Source: JACNLN01 sp964626495 (GTDB taxonomy: Bacteria > Fidelibacterota > Marinisomatia > Marinisomatales > CAZVFT01). Taken from it: a DNA stretch of 5,656 nucleotides. Below are positions 5,570 to 5,656 of the stretch, piece after piece (the first letter of the stretch is position 1; each line of letters begins with the position of its first letter). Position numbers and translations under genes: made by a program. The stretch spans positions 1 through 5,656 of the forward strand of contig CAZVFT010000112.1 of assembly GCA_964626495.1 (NCBI GenBank), in the 5' to 3' direction. The notes under the pieces are model-generated. The model had not been told where the DNA came from, searched no databases, and was given only the letters and a program-made list of their open reading frames with translations.

Positions 5570-5656
5570 ATGTTAGAAGCTATCATTCTTGCAGGAAGCC
5601 CTAAAAAGAGAAAGCACCTGATCAGAGGTAAACACAAATTTTTTACTATGGTTAAT
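5570..5656 (+). CDS. N-terminus of a probable nucleotidyltransferase (GT-A type NTP transferase), truncated by the window end
   Basis: The frame opens at ATG 5570 and stays open to the last base (29 residues). It begins MLEAIILAGS, then has a basic stretch PKKRKHLIRGKHK, then FFTMVN. A hydrophobic beta strand ending in LAG at the very N-terminus, followed by a basic loop and a K-x-F-[LF]-x-[IV]-x-G-like strand, is the signature of NTP-transferase proteins (sugar-1-phosphate or alcohol-phosphate nucleotidyltransferases, MobA-like proteins). These transfer a nucleotide from NTP to a phosphorylated acceptor, here unknown. The usual GGxGxR loop is replaced by GSPKKRK, which fits divergent members better than classical RmlA or GlmU. 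No Shine-Dalgarno-like site precedes the ATG. A role in activating a lipid head group would fit the neighbourhood, but that is speculation. Confidence 0.55.
   Translation, partial: MLEAIILAGSPKKRKHLIRGKHKFFTMVN

Overview
The window comes from a bacterial chromosome or contig of moderate to low GC. I cannot assign a phylum. All supportable genes lie on the plus strand. The main gene belongs to an oxygen-sensitive, ATP-driven iron-sulfur reductase superfamily (2-hydroxyacyl-CoA dehydratase / benzoyl-CoA reductase relatives). This points to an anaerobe or facultative anaerobe.

Layout: (1) 1-91 holds the last 29 codons of an upstream gene, probably a winged-helix (HxlR-like) regulator. A cluster of small palindromes follows. 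(2) 173-826 is a complete YhhN/TMEM86-family membrane protein, a predicted lysoplasmalogenase. (3) 827-1172 is a 346-base gap with a weak terminator-like hairpin, a near-consensus sigma-70 promoter (TTGACA-N18-TATATT) and a doubtful 44-codon reading frame with a lipobox-like start. (4) 1173-5465 encodes a 1430-residue fusion protein. Its order is two BcrAD/BadFG (HgdC-like) activase domains, a four-cysteine linker, a DUF2229/COG3580-like HgdB-type half, a lysine-rich linker and a COG3581-like HgdB-type half. (5) 5466-5569 is a short AT-rich spacer. (6) 5570-5656 is the start of a probable nucleotidyltransferase gene that runs off the end.

The most interesting reading is functional. From memory of published work, the anaerobic plasmalogen synthase of Clostridium perfringens (PlsA/PlsR) is built from this set of activase plus HgdB-like reductase modules, and it occurs fused in some bacteria. 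Here a fused PlsA-PlsR-like protein sits next to a predicted lysoplasmalogenase, which cleaves the vinyl-ether bond of lysoplasmalogens. I infer a compact plasmalogen synthesis and turnover locus. The domain calls are firm. The plasmalogen substrate is an inference, because this reductase superfamily is wider than the proven plasmalogen synthases.
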